This document shows positions 6,450 to 14,256 of a stretch of DNA of 64,000 nt, piece after piece. Source of the DNA: Treponema bryantii. Its GTDB lineage: Bacteria > Spirochaetota > Spirochaetia > Treponematales > Treponemataceae. The notes under the pieces are model-generated. The model saw nothing but the letters and a program-made list of their open reading frames with translations. It did no database searches and was not told the DNA's origin. Numbering within the stretch: the stretch's first letter is position 1; each line of letters starts with the position of its first letter. A program made the position numbers and the translations under genes. The stretch is from contig NZ_FOFU01000005.1 in assembly GCF_900111035.1 (NCBI RefSeq), positions 62,001 to 126,000 of the forward strand, read 5' to 3'.

Positions 6450-7490
6450 TTATAAATTATATTTTATTATTTTATATTTTCCATCAATTTCTTTTATTGC
6501 AAAACTTACATATTTAGTTGGATCTGAATATTTTAATTCAACAAAAATAATATCTTCATCATAATTATCAATATTGTCATTAAAGAATGTATTTATGTAA
6601 ATATCAAATGGATCAACATGATCATATAGATATCCATAATTTATATAAAACATATTTACATATTCATCCCATTCAAAGTGTGAAATATAATTTTTATCTA
6701 CTGAGCTAAAATAGTTATTTAATATTTTATTAAATTTATTTTGTTGAAGTAATGAATAAAATTGGAGTAAAAGTTCGCGTACCTTATTTTCTTCTAAGTT
6801 GCTTAAAGGCTCTCTATTCATTTTCTGTTTTTTTTCATCTATAACTTCTTTAATAAGGTTGAAATCGGTTAATCTTATATACTTTTCACTTCCATTGGTT
6901 TGAAAAGATTTGTATTCTGAAAAATTTTCTATTTGTTTGCTTGAAAAAGTGGTATATGTATAAAACTTTTTATTTTCAATATCATAATGGATACCATTTT
7001 TTGATCTTCTATATCCCCAAAATACGATATCATTTTCTATAAAGTTTATTGTGAATTCTGATAAATGAGAAGATATATATTCTTTTGTTAGAAAGATTTC
7101 CGGTAAATAACAACCGACATAATCATTATAAAATTGTTTTTCTTCTTTCGAAAACTTTGAAGTATCATAGGTATATGTTCTAATATTATCAAAATTGATT
7201 ATTTCGGGAAATTCATAGTGAAAATCCTTAAATATGGAGTCGATTAGTGTAGTCAATTCAAAATCTGAAAACATATATTGTTCAGAATCTTCATGTTGAT
7301 GATTTAATTCATAATTTGTTTTTTTTAACTCTCTTATAGAATTTGATAAATCACTAATCTGAGTATTCAAATCATTATTTTCTTTTTCCAATAACTCATT
7401 TTTCTTTTTGATTTCATCTATTTCTTTTGAATTACATCCAATCAGAAACATACTAAAACAACAGAATATAAAAAAACTTTTTATTTTCAT
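6450..7490 (-). CDS. Lipoprotein with N-terminal coiled coil
   Basis: This 346-residue protein begins with a lipoprotein signal (SMFLIGC, Cys19). A coiled coil follows at about residues 24-66 (IDEIKKKNELLEKENNDLNT, then leucine-spaced heptads). The C-terminal two thirds is mixed and unrecognised, with a final strand-rich segment (YVSFAIKEIDGKYKIIKY) like those that end many secreted treponemal proteins. It should be anchored to a membrane and extend through the coiled coil. Function unknown. It is a single-gene cassette between attC sites 7 and 8. Confidence 0.75.
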   Translation of the reverse strand: MKIKSFFIFCCFSMFLIGCNSKEIDEIKKKNELLEKENNDLNTQISDLSNSIRELKKTNYELNHQHEDSEQYMFSDFELTTLIDSIFKDFHYEFPEIINFDNIRTYTYDTSKFSKEEKQFYNDYVGCYLPEIFLTKEYISSHLSEFTINFIENDIVFWGYRRSKNGIHYDIENKKFYTYTTFSSKQIENFSEYKSFQTNGSEKYIRLTDFNLIKEVIDEKKQKMNREPLSNLEENKVRELLLQFYSLLQQNKFNKILNNYFSSVDKNYISHFEWDEYVNMFYINYGYLYDHVDPFDIYINTFFNDNIDNYDEDIIFVELKYSDPTKYVSFAIKEIDGKYKIIKYNL

Positions 7491-7526
7491 TTTATCCTTC
7501 TTCGAACCAGCCCAGTGGGCTGTGCT

Positions 7527-7587
7527 TATAACAATTGGTTGTACCGCAGCGGGCTCGACCCGCTGTCGGCTACGAACCTTTGTTATG
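7527..7587 (-). repeat. Integron attC site 8
   Basis: A standard 61-bp site; the R' end is GTTATA here. Apical stem CAGCGGG/CCCGCTG, loop CTCGA. The next cassette's start hairpin is at 7508-7522 (CAGCC/GGCTG). Confidence 0.88.
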
Positions 7588-7785
7588 GTAATTATATTTC
7601 TTATGCAGAATCAGATTCCTTAATTCCTTTTTTTTAAGAATTATCCTGCATAGTTTTTGAAGCAACTCTTCTATTATTGTACTTTTTCTAAGCGGCGTAA
7701 AGCCGCGTTCTACCGCTTCTTCGCGTAAACCCTAAAGTTCAATTTCATTTCAGAAAGCAAGCTTGACTTGCTTTCTGAAATATTC
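7588..7785 (-). repeat. Structured non-coding module, copy 2
   Basis: This is the second copy of the module also at 3615-3815 and 11161-11357, again between a cassette gene's stop and an attC. Its main hairpin (7748-7780) reads CAGAAAGCAAG/CTTGCTTTCTG, where copies 1 and 3 have AAGAAAGCAAG/CTTGCTTTCTT: both sides changed together. The distal hairpin is closed by TATGCAG/CTGCATA, and a GCGGC/GCCGC hairpin lies between them. Confidence 0.75.
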
Positions 7786-7800
7786 CTTTTTCTCATGCCA

Positions 7801-8487
7801 CTAAAGCAAACTTCTCAAGCCATACTTCCAATCATCATCAAATGTTAAAATCGTTGAAACGCATGGACTTATTTTCTTTGACGCTTTTTTCAACAGTTCC
7901 ATTATTTTTTGTGCAACAGGCCAATTTGGATCTTGGCACCAACATAAAAGAGCATAGCATAAAGCCCTGTCATTTTCTATTTCATCAATGGAAATACCTT
8001 CGATGCTCCTCGTATCAAATTTATCATTGGGAATGTATTTTTGATATTTCTCTTTCTTTTTTAATGAAGATAGATACTCATTGGAAAAAGAATCCAGTGA
8101 AAAAGGTGCTGGTGATTCAATTGTAATGTAACCAAAATCACAACCAAGAAATTTGCTCATTTCTTCAAATAGAAAATTACATTCATTTTCATTCTCAGTA
8201 GACAAACCAAATATTGTATAACCATCTAATGTATAAAATATTTCAGATTTTAGATTATTTTTCGTGCTAGACCAATAAACTGCATAATTTATTTTTGTAT
8301 TTAATTCACAGTAAGATAATAACTCTTCTGAGTTTTGTAATACCAGAGACGGATTTTCTGAATATTGGGGGATTTCATATTCTTTAGCTAATTCTATATA
8401 ATTAATTAGAAATTTTCTGTTAAAAGACTCTATTTCAGTTTTATTACGAGAATTCTTAATAATATAAATATCAAAAAATTCTTTCAT
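7801..8487 (-). CDS. Cytosolic protein, C-terminus resembling DUF5071
   Basis: This 228-residue protein has no signal peptide. The N-terminal ~130 residues look like a SMI1/KNR4-style or barrel-like cytosolic domain, but I cannot assign it firmly. The C-terminal ~75 residues (ALCYALLCWCQDPNWPVAQK, then IMELLKKASKKISPCVSTIL) resemble DUF5071, a short helical domain with a conserved D-x-NWP motif. Proteins of this type often occur as lone cassettes or near polymorphic toxins, so an immunity role is possible but unproven. The gene is followed by copy 2 of the structured module. Confidence 0.65.
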   Translation of the reverse strand: MKEFFDIYIIKNSRNKTEIESFNRKFLINYIELAKEYEIPQYSENPSLVLQNSEELLSYCELNTKINYAVYWSSTKNNLKSEIFYTLDGYTIFGLSTENENECNFLFEEMSKFLGCDFGYITIESPAPFSLDSFSNEYLSSLKKKEKYQKYIPNDKFDTRSIEGISIDEIENDRALCYALLCWCQDPNWPVAQKIMELLKKASKKISPCVSTILTFDDDWKYGLRSLL

Positions 8488-8520
8488 ACTTTTCTAAAAA
8501 GCAGGCCAGTGGCCTGTCGC

Positions 8521-8581
8521 CATAACAACCGGTTGTACCGCAGGCAGCTTGACTGTCTGTCGGCTACGAACCTTTGTTATA
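8521..8581 (-). repeat. Integron attC site 9
   Basis: A standard 61-bp site. Apical stem CAGGCAG/CTGTCTG, loop CTTGA; the single change (C to T) leaves a G-U pair. The next cassette's start hairpin is at 8502-8516 (CAGGC/GCCTG). Confidence 0.88.
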
Positions 8582-8584
8582 CGA

Positions 8585-9595
8585 TTATTTATTTCTTCTT
8601 GATTCTTCTTGTTGAATCAACTCAAGATTCTTTTTTTCTTTTTCATTAAACATTGTCTCTGAAAAATTATTTGTTGGTTTATACCAATTATCCCATTTAC
8701 CAAAGAACTCTCTTAAATCTTTACTTTTAAATGAATAACCATGAAATGCATAAATTAGATTTCTGGACTTTCGTAATTGTTCATTTGTAAGTAATTCAAA
8801 ACAGTAACTTGGATAAACATAATATTCAAAATTGTAGTCCCACCGTAATCCGAATACATCAAAATTATCATTTTGTAAATACATTTTTAATTTTGTGCCA
8901 ATCGATAAGTTTAAGTCATTGTATTCAATTATGAAACTTCTTGAATCAGGATTACTTAAGACTTTTATGTTTACAGGTTTATTATTTTCTACGATTCTAT
9001 CGAAATTGATTTCATCAAAAAAATAATGTTCAAAATGAAAGTTTATTTGAACTATTAGTTTTTCTAATTGTTTCCAACAAATTGCACTTCCTAAAAGATA
9101 ATCAACAAGTAGATATCCAGAACCGAATGTATTTTTACTATAATCAACTTCGTAATTTATATTGATTTTTGTTTTTTCATTTTCCTTAAATAAAACCTTT
9201 TTTGAGTAGAATTGGTAAATTTTTTCATGGAGACTATTATTGATAAGTATATCTGCTGGACAAATAATAATATCCTGTTTTCTATTATTTACTGATGTTT
9301 TAAAATTTCGGATTTTACCATCAGAAGACTTTGTATAATTTTCAAAATCTGTTTCTGGGAAACCAACTTCGTATTCAATTGTTTTTCCATCATTTCTGAA
9401 AATGTAATCAATATTTATTCGATAAGAATTTTCAAATAAATCGATTATTATTTTTTCTTGTTCTATTGATATTGAATCAGATTTACCGGAAATCCATTCA
9501 TTACCACCTGACTTATGTTGTATTAATGTATCATTGGAATACATTTTAAAAATGAATAGGCAAAATAATATGATAAAACTTTTGATTTTTTTCAT
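8585..9595 (-). CDS. Secreted protein with C-terminal YARHG domain
   Basis: This 336-residue protein has a signal peptide (KKIKSFIILFCLFIFKMYS). The central ~230 residues are strand-rich and unrecognised. The C-terminal ~70 residues form a YARHG domain: RNLIYAFHGYSFKSKDLREF, a WYKP motif and a final EKEKKNLELIQ helix. The usual YARHG signature is YAFHG here. The domain is extracellular in many bacteria and thought to act in peptidoglycan or surface contacts; its exact role is unknown. The window has a second YARHG gene in the array at 12211-13293. Single-gene cassette. Confidence 0.8.
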   Translation of the reverse strand: MKKIKSFIILFCLFIFKMYSNDTLIQHKSGGNEWISGKSDSISIEQEKIIIDLFENSYRINIDYIFRNDGKTIEYEVGFPETDFENYTKSSDGKIRNFKTSVNNRKQDIIICPADILINNSLHEKIYQFYSKKVLFKENEKTKININYEVDYSKNTFGSGYLLVDYLLGSAICWKQLEKLIVQINFHFEHYFFDEINFDRIVENNKPVNIKVLSNPDSRSFIIEYNDLNLSIGTKLKMYLQNDNFDVFGLRWDYNFEYYVYPSYCFELLTNEQLRKSRNLIYAFHGYSFKSKDLREFFGKWDNWYKPTNNFSETMFNEKEKKNLELIQQEESRRNK

Positions 9596-9635
9596 AATTT
9601 AATACTTCTCTTTATCCAGCTCAGTGAGCTGTGCG

Positions 9636-9696
9636 TATAACAACTGGTTGTACCGCAGCGGGCTTGACCCGCTGTCGGCTACGAACCTTTGTTATG
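9636..9696 (-). repeat. Integron attC site 10
   Basis: A standard 61-bp site; R' end GTTATA. Apical stem CAGCGGG/CCCGCTG, loop CTTGA. The next cassette's start hairpin is at 9617-9631 (CAGCT/AGCTG). Confidence 0.88.
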
Positions 9697-9699
9697 TGA

Positions 9700-10329
9700 T
9701 TATTTTATCGTAATTAATTGTTCTCTATTTTTATCCAAATAAGAATTTATAATTTCTGTAAAATCTTCAGGATATTCATAAAATCTATCATCTAATTTAC
9801 TTAGTTCATCATCAATTTCATCTAAAGGTAATTCTTCTTTTGAACATAATTCATAATAATTCGAAATATCAATTCTTTTTTTTATTAATGATATTGATTT
9901 ATCAATAAGTTTTTTATTTTTTTTAAGACCAAAAAATTTTAAACCTTTTTGTAATTCAAATACGATATAACCTATATTATCGTAAAATTGCGCAAATCCT
10001 CCATTATTGATTTCACCTTCATATAAACCAATTAACATTGTATATCTTAGTATTTCTGGTAATTCAAGAAATTTTTGTCGCATTTCTTCATTTTCAGAAT
10101 TTCCTATTACATAATAGCTATAACAGCAAACTACTTCATAAAGGAAAGCTTGTGGTATTTCTTTTGCCAAGGTAGCCGATATTCCAATATATTTTTTCCA
10201 ATATTCTTCATTACCGAACAATGTTTTTTTATTTAAGGATTCATATTCCTTCCAATTTCCTAAATCATTACCCCAAAACATAGTATTAACTCCTAGAAAA
10301 AATATAATTATAAGAATTTTTCTTTTCAT
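9700..10329 (-). CDS. Exported protein resembling the DUF4375/DMP19 family
   Basis: From ATG 10329 this gives 209 residues with a signal peptide or N-terminal anchor (KRKILIIIFFLGVNTMFWG). The motif EGEINNGGFAQFYDNIG in the middle is the hallmark of DUF4375 (NGGFxQFxxN), found in DMP19-like and immunity-type proteins. Most family members are cytosolic, so the signal peptide is unusual. I placed the start at 10329 (GGAG 4 bp upstream); the adjacent ATG at 10332 is also possible, while the longer frame to 10365 would translate the cassette hairpin. Confidence 0.7.
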   Translation of the reverse strand: MKRKILIIIFFLGVNTMFWGNDLGNWKEYESLNKKTLFGNEEYWKKYIGISATLAKEIPQAFLYEVVCCYSYYVIGNSENEEMRQKFLELPEILRYTMLIGLYEGEINNGGFAQFYDNIGYIVFELQKGLKFFGLKKNKKLIDKSISLIKKRIDISNYYELCSKEELPLDEIDDELSKLDDRFYEYPEDFTEIINSYLDKNREQLITIK

Positions 10330-10364
10330 CATTCTCCACAAAAGCGCCCCAGTGCGGGCGTCCA

Positions 10365-10425
10365 CATAACAACTGCTTAAACCGCACAGGCCTTGAGCCT
10401 GTGTCGGCTACGAACCTTTGTTAGG
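10365..10425 (-). repeat. Integron attC site 11
   Basis: A 61-bp site using a mixed arm variant (ACTGCTTAAACCG on one side, CGGCTACGAACC on the other), so its inner arms pair less well. Apical stem CACAGGC/GCCTGTG, loop CTTGA. The next cassette's start hairpin is at 10345-10360 (CGCCC/GGGCG). The stop codon of the 10421-11062 gene lies inside its R'' end. Confidence 0.85.
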
Positions 10426-11062
10426 ACTTTTCTTTAAAAACCTCATTTAATTCATTTATTATATCTTCTGGATGTAATAAATTATTCTCTTGGTTTGCAA
10501 CTGTTTCTGAAACAACAGCAAATTCATCAATAAACCTTATATCCGTTTTTTCCGATAAATTGTATTTTTCCAAAACAGAAAGCAACTTTTCTTTTTGTGA
10601 TGTAAAAACTCTCAGAAATTTAAAAGAATCTATAAGAACTTCTTCAACAATCCCTTTGTCAAATGCAATTCCCAAAGATAAAAAGCCATCATTTACAATT
10701 GAATATTCATATTTTTGCAATACTGATTTTATATATTTTTTATCTTTATAATCACCAAGTTCAAAATCTTCAGAATCCTTAAATCCATAAATACAATATA
10801 TATTATTTAATTCATCGAATAGAGTATCTCCTATATCCCAAAAGAGATTCCATAATAATGACGCATCAACATTTATTTCAAAGTAATACTTATATCCAGT
10901 ATCTTTTTGATTCTGAATTATAATTTTATATCCATTTGTAATATTTTCACATTCAGAATCAAAGATTTCTTTTGCTTTTATGTATTCTGATTCTTTTATT
11001 TCAGGAGTACAACAAAATTCTGATTTTGATGGGAAATGTATTCCTTTTGCAAGTTCTAGCAT
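10421..11062 (-). CDS. Cytosolic protein of unknown function
   Basis: This 213-residue protein has no signal peptide or membrane segment. It is acidic and mixed alpha/beta, with a repeated FD and WD/FW content (LLWNLFWDIGDTLFDELNNI). I do not recognise the family; the overall look is of immunity-type or SMI1-like cytosolic proteins. The start is placed at 11062, since the longer frame to 11107 would translate the cassette-start hairpin (11081-11095). The TAA stop is built from the end of attC site 11. Single-gene cassette. Confidence 0.65.
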   Translation of the reverse strand: MLELAKGIHFPSKSEFCCTPEIKESEYIKAKEIFDSECENITNGYKIIIQNQKDTGYKYYFEINVDASLLWNLFWDIGDTLFDELNNIYCIYGFKDSEDFELGDYKDKKYIKSVLQKYEYSIVNDGFLSLGIAFDKGIVEEVLIDSFKFLRVFTSQKEKLLSVLEKYNLSEKTDIRFIDEFAVVSETVANQENNLLHPEDIINELNEVFKEKS

Positions 11063-11099
11063 TTTTCTTTCTCTTCTATGCACGCCAGTGGCGTGTCGT

Positions 11100-11160
11100 C
11101 CTAACAATTGGTTGTACCGCAGCGGGCTCGACCCGCTGTCGGCTACGAACCTTTGTTATG
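11100..11160 (-). repeat. Integron attC site 12
   Basis: A standard 61-bp site; R' core GTTAGG. Apical stem CAGCGGG/CCCGCTG, loop CTCGA. The next cassette's start hairpin is at 11081-11095 (CACGC/GCGTG). Confidence 0.9.
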
Positions 11161-11357
11161 GCAATTATATTTCTTATACAGAATTAACTTTCTTAATTCC
11201 TTTTTTTAAAGAATTATTCTGAACAGTTTTGAAGCAGCACTTCTATTATTATTTATTTTTCAAGCGGCGTAAAGCCGCGTTCTACCGCTCCTTCGCGTAA
11301 CCCCTAAAGTTCAATTTTATTTAAGAAAGCAAGCTCGACTTGCTTTCTTAAATATTC
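11161..11357 (-). repeat. Structured non-coding module, copy 3
   Basis: This is the third copy of the ~200-bp module (others at 3615-3815 and 7588-7785). The main hairpin is at 11320-11352 (AAGAAAGCAAG/CTTGCTTTCTT), only a few bases after the stop of the 11359-12039 gene. The GCGGC/GCCGC hairpin and the long distal hairpin are also kept. The three genes in front of the modules are unrelated to each other. Confidence 0.75.
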
Positions 11358-11358
11358 T

Positions 11359-12039
11359 TTATAATTCAGAATAAATTATTTCTATTATATCAGAATAAAA
11401 TCTTGTTTCTGTTATTTGTTGACTAAACACTATTTCTTTTTCATACTCAACACGAACTTTATTTTTATTGAGCCATGATACTTTGATTAATGCATCTGGT
11501 TGATTATAGTGTAAAACACTACCGCCACCTTCTTTCCACATTATTAAACCTGATGAATGAATATATTTATCGTTTACATAGATATCGTTGATTGAAAAAG
11601 TACATCTTTTATCTTTTGGCTGAGTAATAGAAATTGGTTTTTCTATAACCTTTGTTTTTTGTCGTTTTCTTCTGACTTTTTTTTCTATCGGAATTGATAT
11701 TTTTTCCAGAAAATTGTTTAAAACTACTTTTCGTTCATTTAATAAATTTTTATCTGCACCAAGTTTTTCCCATACTTCTAAATCATTACCAGAATTAACA
11801 ATACCTTTTATTTTTTCATATAAGTCTTTTGATAATGCATTTGTTTCCCACGCAGCAAGGGAAAGTCCAAACAATATATTATTCTTTTCATCATCATCTG
11901 TTAATGAATCAGAATACTCTTGTAACATTCTTTTTACTAAAACATAAGGATTCTCGCCATTATTGTATTCACTGTAAAACTCTTCATATATATCACAAGA
12001 TGTATCATTTCCAAGAATTTCTGGATTAAATGTTCCCAT
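11359..12039 (-). CDS. Cytosolic protein, N-terminus resembling DUF4259
   Basis: From ATG 12039 this encodes 226 residues. The N-terminal ~110 residues (MGTFNPEILGNDTSCDIYEE, later ILFGLSLAAWETNALSKDLY) resemble DUF4259, which typically starts MGxWxxGxFxxDxAxD. A basic linker (KKVRRKRQKTK) follows, then a C-terminal strand-rich domain with WKEGGGSVLHYNQPDALIKVSWL. The two-part design is unusual for DUF4259 proteins. No signal peptide. Function unknown; related proteins are sometimes annotated as immunity proteins. The gene is followed by copy 3 of the structured module. Confidence 0.65.
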   Translation of the reverse strand: MGTFNPEILGNDTSCDIYEEFYSEYNNGENPYVLVKRMLQEYSDSLTDDDEKNNILFGLSLAAWETNALSKDLYEKIKGIVNSGNDLEVWEKLGADKNLLNERKVVLNNFLEKISIPIEKKVRRKRQKTKVIEKPISITQPKDKRCTFSINDIYVNDKYIHSSGLIMWKEGGGSVLHYNQPDALIKVSWLNKNKVRVEYEKEIVFSQQITETRFYSDIIEIIYSEL

Positions 12040-12078
12040 TTTTATATTCCTAAAAAAAGCAGGCCAGTGGCCTGTCGC

Positions 12079-12207
12079 CATAACAACTGCTTAAACCGTA
12101 AAAACGGTTCTGCCAACGGCAGAATTGGCGCAAGAGTTGCGGTGGCGTAAAGCCACGAAAAGCAACTTTTGTGACAAAGTTTTTATCGGCTTTGAAGCTG
12201 TGTTATG
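12079..12207 (-). repeat. Integron attC site 13, long form
   Basis: This site is about 129 bp, twice the usual length. The outer ends (CATAAC and GTTATG) and the arm variant GCTTAAACCG/CGGCTTTGAAGC are kept. The terminal structure is expanded with nested stems: AAAAAC... against GTTTTT, TTGCG/AGCAA, TTCTGCC/GGCAGAA and a GTGGC/GCCAC hairpin that resembles the GCGGC/GCCGC hairpin of the structured modules. The next cassette's start hairpin is at 12060-12074 (CAGGC/GCCTG). Confidence 0.8.
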
Positions 12208-12210
12208 TGA

Positions 12211-13293
12211 TTATTGTTTATATTTATCAAAAACAGCTTCAGGTGATTCGCCTCGTTCTGCAGCTTGAATCATTTCAATTAGTATTTTTTCTTCGTTACT
12301 CATTTTTATCGAACTTTGAGTTACAGAATCGTCAGGCCAATAAGTAATTGAAGTATTAAAAAAATCATTTAATGTTGAATCATTAAAAATGTACCCATTT
12401 TTAGCGTAAAAAGCATTACGGAACAAACGTAGTTCTTCTTTACTGGATTTTTTTATATATTCTAGTAAATCTTCATAGTGCTCATGAAGCCAATCATGTT
12501 TTAATTCTTCAGAGACTATTTTTGCTGCAGTTATAAACTGATAAATATATTCAGTTGCAGAAGAAACTTTTTTATCACGGTTATAAATACTTGGTAATGT
12601 AGGTGCACCAGAACCACCGCCACAACCATTAAAAAAATTAATACACCATATTGTATTATAAGAATCGCGTCCTTCTGTAGAATAATAAATGCTGCCTGAT
12701 TTTAAGAAATATGAATTACCCTCTCGTTTCCCTTTCCCAATTAATTTTGCATTTGTTCTATCAAATGTAATAATATCATTATAAAGAGAAATAAACATTT
12801 CTTCTGAATAACTGTCAGATACATTCCAATTTTTTATAAAATAATTCGATATCTCACAATAATGTTGTCCAGAAATTTCACGGCCACTATGTTCTATAAC
12901 GTATTTTATTTTAAAATATCCTGAAGGAACTGTCATCTCAAATAAATATTTATCACCATCTTGATAAATATCTTTAACAGTTTTTACAAGCTTATCATTA
13001 ATATAGACAGAAATACAATCTTCTTCTAAATCCCATGATGTTGGCCCATAAAAGCTTATATATACAAAAGTACTTACAGTAGATTCTTTCACATTTACTA
13101 CATCAAGGATTACTTCACTTTTAAAATCCTCTTTGCTTCCTTGAGAAATATTTATAGTTTTCTTTTGAAGAATAAAAGAATCTTTACAAAAATCATCAGG
13201 GTAAATCAAATTACAAGGTGTTGAATGTCCTTGTGCAAAGCAAAAACTACCAATTGCAAGTAAAATTAAAAATATAAAACTCTTTCTTTTCAT
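12211..13293 (-). CDS. Secreted protein with C-terminal YARHG domain
   Basis: This 360-residue protein has a signal peptide ending near FAQG (residue 21). A strand-rich central region resembles discoidin/NADase-type accessory domains (VYISFYGPTSWDLEEDCISV) and contains a glycine patch (NGCGGGSGAP). The C-terminal ~75 residues are a YARHG domain: LRLFRNAFYAKNGYIFND, then TYWPDDSV and a closing SNEEKILIEMIQ helix. It should act outside the inner membrane. It is the second YARHG cassette in this array, but the two proteins are different outside that domain. Confidence 0.8.
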   Translation of the reverse strand: MKRKSFIFLILLAIGSFCFAQGHSTPCNLIYPDDFCKDSFILQKKTINISQGSKEDFKSEVILDVVNVKESTVSTFVYISFYGPTSWDLEEDCISVYINDKLVKTVKDIYQDGDKYLFEMTVPSGYFKIKYVIEHSGREISGQHYCEISNYFIKNWNVSDSYSEEMFISLYNDIITFDRTNAKLIGKGKREGNSYFLKSGSIYYSTEGRDSYNTIWCINFFNGCGGGSGAPTLPSIYNRDKKVSSATEYIYQFITAAKIVSEELKHDWLHEHYEDLLEYIKKSSKEELRLFRNAFYAKNGYIFNDSTLNDFFNTSITYWPDDSVTQSSIKMSNEEKILIEMIQAAERGESPEAVFDKYKQ

Positions 13294-13327
13294 TTTTTCT
13301 CCAGAGGCGCCCCAGTGCGGGTGTCCA

Positions 13328-13390
13328 CATAACTACGCACTTAAACGGTGGCGGGCTTGACCCGACATCCGATTTGAAGTGCATGTTAAG
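13328..13390 (-). repeat. Integron attC site 14, divergent
   Basis: A 63-bp site whose arms differ from the main group: ACGCACTTAAACGG against CCGATTTGAAGTGCAT on the plus strand. The arms still pair, and the apical stem GTGGCGGG/CCCGACAT with loop CTTGA is partly degenerate. The R'' end reads CTTAAC. The next cassette's start hairpin is at 13308-13323 (CGCCC/GGGTG, one G-U pair). Confidence 0.8.
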
Positions 13391-13400
13391 CGTTGAATAT

Positions 13401-14222
13401 TTACCCCATATAACTGTGAATTACAATATTTATTAAATTATTATTATAATCGAATAAGAAGTTTACTTGTTCGGTTATTGTTAATCCATCTCCGTCGTAA
13501 CAAATTTCATAATTTGTTTTAAACTTGTTAGTCCAATATTTATTTCCGAATATAGCAATTATTTCATCTTTTTTCATTCCAAGATGCAAATTATGTTTTA
13601 AGAGATTTTCTGTAGTTGGAAGAACTTCAGTCATTTCTAATAGAACAGTTTCTAAATTCCCTATATTCCTCCAGTAATGTACAACAATATTTCCGTAATT
13701 GATTATTAGTCTTTGAGCATAAATTGTATCATTATTATAAATATCTTCTGTTTTAAAAGTAACATTATTAAAATACTTTTGGAATTCTTCAAAGGTTGAA
13801 AATATATCTGGGAATTTATTTCTGTCTGTAAATGGATTTTCAAGAAAATCCATTATTGTATTAAAGTAAAACATTTCATTTTTGACATTGTAATTTAGAG
13901 ATTCAGATAAGAATCCTCCATAACACCATCCTTCTGTATATTTGGGAATCCAGTTATCGTTATTATCTTTTCCAGTGCAAGGAATTTGAATTTTAACCCA
14001 ATTACTTTTAATATTATCAATTATTTCTGCTTTACCAATTTGTAAAATTTTAATTTTAGTGTTTATTCCTATTGTTGTTATTATTTCGCTTTTTGTTGAT
14101 TCTTCTGATCGTAATCGCAGATTTTCAAATACATACAATTCTTTACCAAGAACTAATAAATTTTGTGAGAAACAAAAATTTGTCATAAGAAATAAAAATA
14201 ATATTAAATAAAATTTTTTCAT
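13401..14222 (-). CDS. Secreted SH3-domain protein
   Basis: This 273-residue protein has a signal peptide (MKKFYLILFLFLMTNFCFSQ). Residues ~30-110 form a bacterial SH3 domain of the type common in treponemal secreted proteins (ENLRLRSEESTKSEIITTI, WVKIQIP and a closing TEGWCYGGFLSE). Such domains bind cell-wall peptides or other surface ligands. The C-terminal half holds LGMKKDEIIAIFG, which resembles the short helix-strand repeat of SmpA/OmlA-like proteins, and ends with a strand-rich segment. Single-gene cassette between attC sites 14 and 15. Confidence 0.78.
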   Translation of the reverse strand: MKKFYLILFLFLMTNFCFSQNLLVLGKELYVFENLRLRSEESTKSEIITTIGINTKIKILQIGKAEIIDNIKSNWVKIQIPCTGKDNNDNWIPKYTEGWCYGGFLSESLNYNVKNEMFYFNTIMDFLENPFTDRNKFPDIFSTFEEFQKYFNNVTFKTEDIYNNDTIYAQRLIINYGNIVVHYWRNIGNLETVLLEMTEVLPTTENLLKHNLHLGMKKDEIIAIFGNKYWTNKFKTNYEICYDGDGLTITEQVNFLFDYNNNLINIVIHSYMG

Positions 14223-14256
14223 TTTTTTCCTATGTGCGCCCCAGTGCGGGCGTCCA

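Noticed and set aside
5401-11222. Plus-strand frames near 5401-5757 and 10980-11222 share a peptide (RPNNWLYRSGLDPLSATNL and similar).
   Set aside because: The shared peptide is simply translated attC sequence. The frames lie opposite real genes and lack ribosome sites.
4322-12081. N-terminal extensions of several cassette genes, for example to 4324, 10365, 11107 and 12081.
   Set aside because: The extensions translate the cassette hairpin and attC. Later ATG codons give signal peptides or family-typical starts.
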